NCBI GenBank assembly: GCA_026874595.1
Contig: CM049317.1
Span: forward strand, 67,792,118-67,856,117
DNA: 64,000 nucleotides
From: Sipunculus nudus
Lineage: Eukaryota; Annelida; Sipuncula; Golfingiida; Sipunculidae
Direction of reading: 5' to 3'
Shown: positions 60,880 through 64,000 of the stretch, one piece after another
How positions within the stretch are numbered: the first letter of the stretch is position 1
Layout: each line of letters begins with the position of its first letter
Made by a program: the position numbers and the translations under genes
The notes under the pieces: model-generated
Databases searched by the model: none
What the model was told of the DNA's origin: nothing
The model's input: only the letters and a program-made list of their open reading frames with translations

Positions 60880-61900
60880 AAGTGCGAAACATTTAAGGAT
60901 ATTTCAAAGTAGCAGGAAAGTTGGATATATTAGATGGAATTCACACTGTAGTGCATAAAAATACAGTTTAATCTGGTGGTACGTTACCCAGTCTGCTTCA
61001 CTGAACACCCGCACGAGCATAGTAAGTTCGTGCACAGCAGAATTTATTCATTACCAGGGACAAAGACATATGTTTAGGTTAATTACACCTTATTCGCCAT
61101 GATGCTGTCACGCTCTGACGACAAGCTTTGCTTGACAAACATGTTATGCTGTCGTGGTGTAAAACATGCGTCATTAAGAACCCTATGCGCAAGACAAGTG
61201 TTCTAATTCAAACTCGGACGATTATGTGCTATGGTATCAGATGGTAATAGAACAATGTCGCATTAGTTCCTGGTCGAATTGAATGATGACTAGCACAAAA
61301 TGTAGACTTGTAATTAATGTAGTTTCCAACAGTTAAAAGAACACTTTTTAATCTTATAAAATGACTTAGTATGCTATCAAAATTATTATAATTGAGATAT
61401 ATATCTGTCCGTTTGTCTGTGTTTCTATCAGTATATCTCGTCGATCGTACACGAGGAGTCCATCGGACTGCTTTCGAAATTTCAAATTTACTCAAGCTTA
61501 CTTTGAAATTTTATAATTTAAAATCCTCTATAAATGTAAAACAAATCTGTTCCTTATGGTTGGTATTATCAACAGGGTAATAACTGCCGCTAAATCAGTA
61601 CAATATTCTATTTATTGCTTTCACAAAGCTTTGCATGGACACATGATTCTACGGTGTTATTTGTCTGAAAGAATTTTCCTGCCCGACACAGATGCTCTTA
61701 TACACGCAGGATATGATTGTCTTAGTTCATTTTATTTTACGTGTACAATGCCCTTATGAGAAATACGTTTCCTTGGGGTCTATAAATAAATGATAAAATA
61801 GCTATAAAACTCTGCTGTATCACAATTCCCTTTTTATAATCAGCAATTCATCGTGCTTACGGACAACTCACGTCTGGTGAGGACAAAACAAAGAGAATAT
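60880..61900. other. Spacer, nothing recognised
   Basis: No receptor exon, repeat or transposon motif identified. Confidence 0.45.
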
Positions 61901-62126
61901 AGTTTTTAGGTCAGCGTCAGAGATTATAGCATCTCTCTGCTCCATTTACACCTGTACGGCTCGTAATAAGTACACGGTATGATGGAGGGAGGTGTCACCG
62001 AGTCCGTCAGGTTACCTGTCTCCTCCTTACATCCCATGGACCGTGACATTTACTTGTATACGTTAACCAGTACAGCATCTGCATAGAGGTAGAGGCATTT
62101 ATGTTTACGGGAACTTTACAAACGAG

Positions 62127-62211
62127 ATGCGGAACACCCGTGGTCAGTTGACCGTTTCCCTCCTGTTGTTATGGGTTACCACCCCTCCCGGGCAGGCGGA
62201 AGAATACCTAG
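62127..62211 (+). CDS. Probable first exon (signal peptide) of another gene
   Basis: The ATG opens MRNTRGQLTVSLLLLWVTTP and a short Gly/Glu tail, 28 codons plus one base, ending at CTAG before GTAAGT, a strong donor in phase 1. The basic start, Leu-rich core and small residues after it make a good cleavable signal. No later exon is recognisable before the window ends. The phase matches the lectin-like receptor family, but the sequence is not obviously related, so membership is open. Confidence 0.55.
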
Positions 62212-62338
62212 GTAAGTCTCTGTTACCCCATTTCTCTTTACTTAACACTCCTTCACCCTATATTAATAGTAATTAGAGCTTATTGTGATATATCCATCTC
62301 TCCGATGAGAACTCACTTAATTTTGTGTTTGTCTTTGC

Positions 62339-62340
<2 letters not shown>

Positions 62341-62382
<42 letters not shown>
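62341..62382. repeat. (TA)n microsatellite
   Basis: Directly inside the presumed first intron after 62211. Confidence 0.95.
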
Positions 62383-62385
<3 letters not shown>

Positions 62386-62851
62386 CCACCTAACTGAAGC
62401 CGAGTTAATTGTAATTCGCTTTTAATTCAAATCATATTAAAGTCCTAAAACTTTTGAAGGACTCTTTCTTAAAACATTCCACGGTTGATTAGAATACCCT
62501 AATTAAAATTTCGATTTCTTTTTATATATATTTTTCGGCTACTAGGTCTCTGGCTTTGACACAGTTCACCATTGCGATTCTGTTGGTTGTGTTTCGGCAT
62601 TTCAATTTTCGCCGGTCCTTTCGGTCTGCAGTGTCTTTAGTGTCAACAGGCATGAGACTAATAACGTCATCCATCAGATTTTTTCAAACTACTTCGGGTA
62701 AATTCAATAAACTGTCGCTTGTGCATATCACGAAGATAGCAGATTACATTACCTCCTTCAGGCATTTTACTGTCATTGTAATCAGCACTTGTCTACTATC
62801 ATCAGCACATGAACGATGTATCCCTGGAAATGAATAGTATCCATGAAGATC

Positions 62852-62907
<56 letters not shown>

Positions 62908-62908
62908 T

Positions 62909-62940
<32 letters not shown>

Positions 62941-62947
62941 TATATAC

Positions 62948-62996
<49 letters not shown>
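62852..62996. repeat. (TA)n microsatellite, longest in the window
   Basis: About 145 bp with minor interruptions (TTTATT, TGTATA, CATGTG). It abuts the hAT-like terminus. Confidence 0.95.
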
Positions 62997-62997
<1 letters not shown>

Positions 62998-63000
<3 letters not shown>

Positions 63001-63090
63001 GGGTGTACGATATTACCGATATATCGTCTTATCGCGATACGTCGATTCGCACATCGCGATAAAGTCTCAAATATCGTTATTTTTCGATCT
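62998..63090 (+). mobile_element. hAT-like transposon terminus
   Basis: AGGGGTGTACGATATTACCG followed by repeated CGATA and TATCG words (ATATCGTC, ATCGCGATA), the characteristic end structure of one hAT group. The opposite end was not found. Confidence 0.5.
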
Positions 63091-63094
63091 TTTG

Positions 63095-63710
63095 TCAAAC
63101 GTGACTGAGAATAAGGTTTCTGTTACAAATGTAGACATCTAAATGGGCTGGTTTCGAGAAAAACTGAAAGTGAAAGCCGCGACCAAGTATATAGATACTC
63201 CTCAGGGCGATTATTAGGAAATGATCAAGTGGGCTTGATACAAATATAAACAAAGGTCCGTCCCCAGGAATTTGAATTTCTACTCGCTGATTCATTTGAA
63301 AAAAAAATAACAGGTGTCGGCCCCAGTCAAACTAACTATCAAAATAACTATTTCGTAATATTCCATCTTTATATCCTGTCTAACTGCAGGAATATCAGGT
63401 GTCAATTGAACAGTATATTTGATCAAGAATAGCAGCTTTGCGATTTGCTACACGACTGTGATAGTGCACACCGTGCGAAACCACAGTCCAGAATGCTCTT
63501 ATTGCTGGAGTACTTGCATACGTAAGGCTTAAATATAATCTTATTTACTTTTTTAAAATATTATCAGGAATTAATTAACTATGATCATGTAATTTTTTCA
63601 TAATTCTTGCGTGAAATAAACTGCATTTTCTTCATACTCTTATCTGCAAATTCTTTCATTGTGTCACTATATTTAGCATGATAATGACTTTTATATATGA
63701 TTTAATGTGT

Positions 63711-63760
<50 letters not shown>

Positions 63761-64000
63761 CACGGGATGTGGTCCGTTCTTAGGGCCTGGTAGACTGATG
63801 TATATCTTGACGTGGGACACAAGTAGGGCTGGGCATGGCCTACGAATTTCGCATTATATTTTCATTGCATTAAATATATAGGAAATGATTGTGCTTTCTG
63901 TATCATATATATACGTTATACGTTACTTTGGTATATCTGGCCTACCTGAACATTTTCTACTAAACCTCTAAGGAGGTTTTACTTTAAGCATTCATAAATC
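63095..64000. other. Right end of window, no gene recognised
   Basis: AT-rich with a (TA)n tract at 63714-63758. An adjacent GC-richer block at 63760-63850 could be another transposon end; not identified. Confidence 0.4.

Overview
This is a nuclear genomic window from an animal, AT-rich and full of decayed transposons and (TA)n microsatellites. The repeats (GIY-YIG Penelope-like elements, CR1/L2-type LINEs, a Gypsy element with integrase upstream of RT, a tRNA-derived SINE, hammerhead ribozymes) suggest a marine invertebrate, most likely a mollusc. That placement is inference. I see no prokaryotic features, no CRISPR array and no free-standing RNA gene.

The organising theme is a tandem family of multi-exon receptor genes on the + strand. 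Each is built from the same exons: (1) signal peptide, (2) Ser/Thr/Asn-rich N-terminal segment, (3+4) C-type-lectin-like domain 1, (5+6) C-type-lectin-like domain 2, (7) short stem, (8) transmembrane helix, (9) long tyrosine-containing cytoplasmic tail. Splicing nine exons between 48215 and 54969 (copy E) gives an uninterrupted 589-codon frame. Every other copy is broken: A (1612-8735) has a stop in exon 5 and a frameshift in exon 8; B1 (13618-15790) and B2 (15940-19865) are two rearranged partial copies with several stops; C (22645-24500) has lost domain 1 and carries a stop, a frameshift and a missing donor; D (30577-43000) is shattered by insertions. Further exon-2 and exon-3 relics lie at 629-800, 1795-1990, 2140-2245 and 11325-11400.

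D and E come from one segmental duplication (about 26100-43000 against 45650-52500). Each therefore serves as the empty site for insertions in the other. D holds a hAT-like element (26465-27790), a LINE (28752-30455), a Penelope cluster (30994-37052) and a Gypsy element (about 37600-41120). E holds a pogo-like element (46199-47631).

Region by region: 1-8.8 kb, copy A with a LINE scrap and a minisatellite; 8.8-13 kb, flanks and microsatellites; 13-20 kb, a SINE and copies B1/B2; 20.6-22.6 kb, nothing recognised; 22.6-24.5 kb, copy C; 24.5-43 kb, copy D with nested elements; 43-45.6 kb, AT-rich flank; 45.6-55 kb, copy E; 55.9-60.9 kb, non-autonomous DNA elements and a pair of inverted hammerhead ribozyme repeats; 61.9-62.3 kb, a signal-peptide first exon of another gene running off the right end; 62.8-64 kb, microsatellites and a hAT-like terminus.
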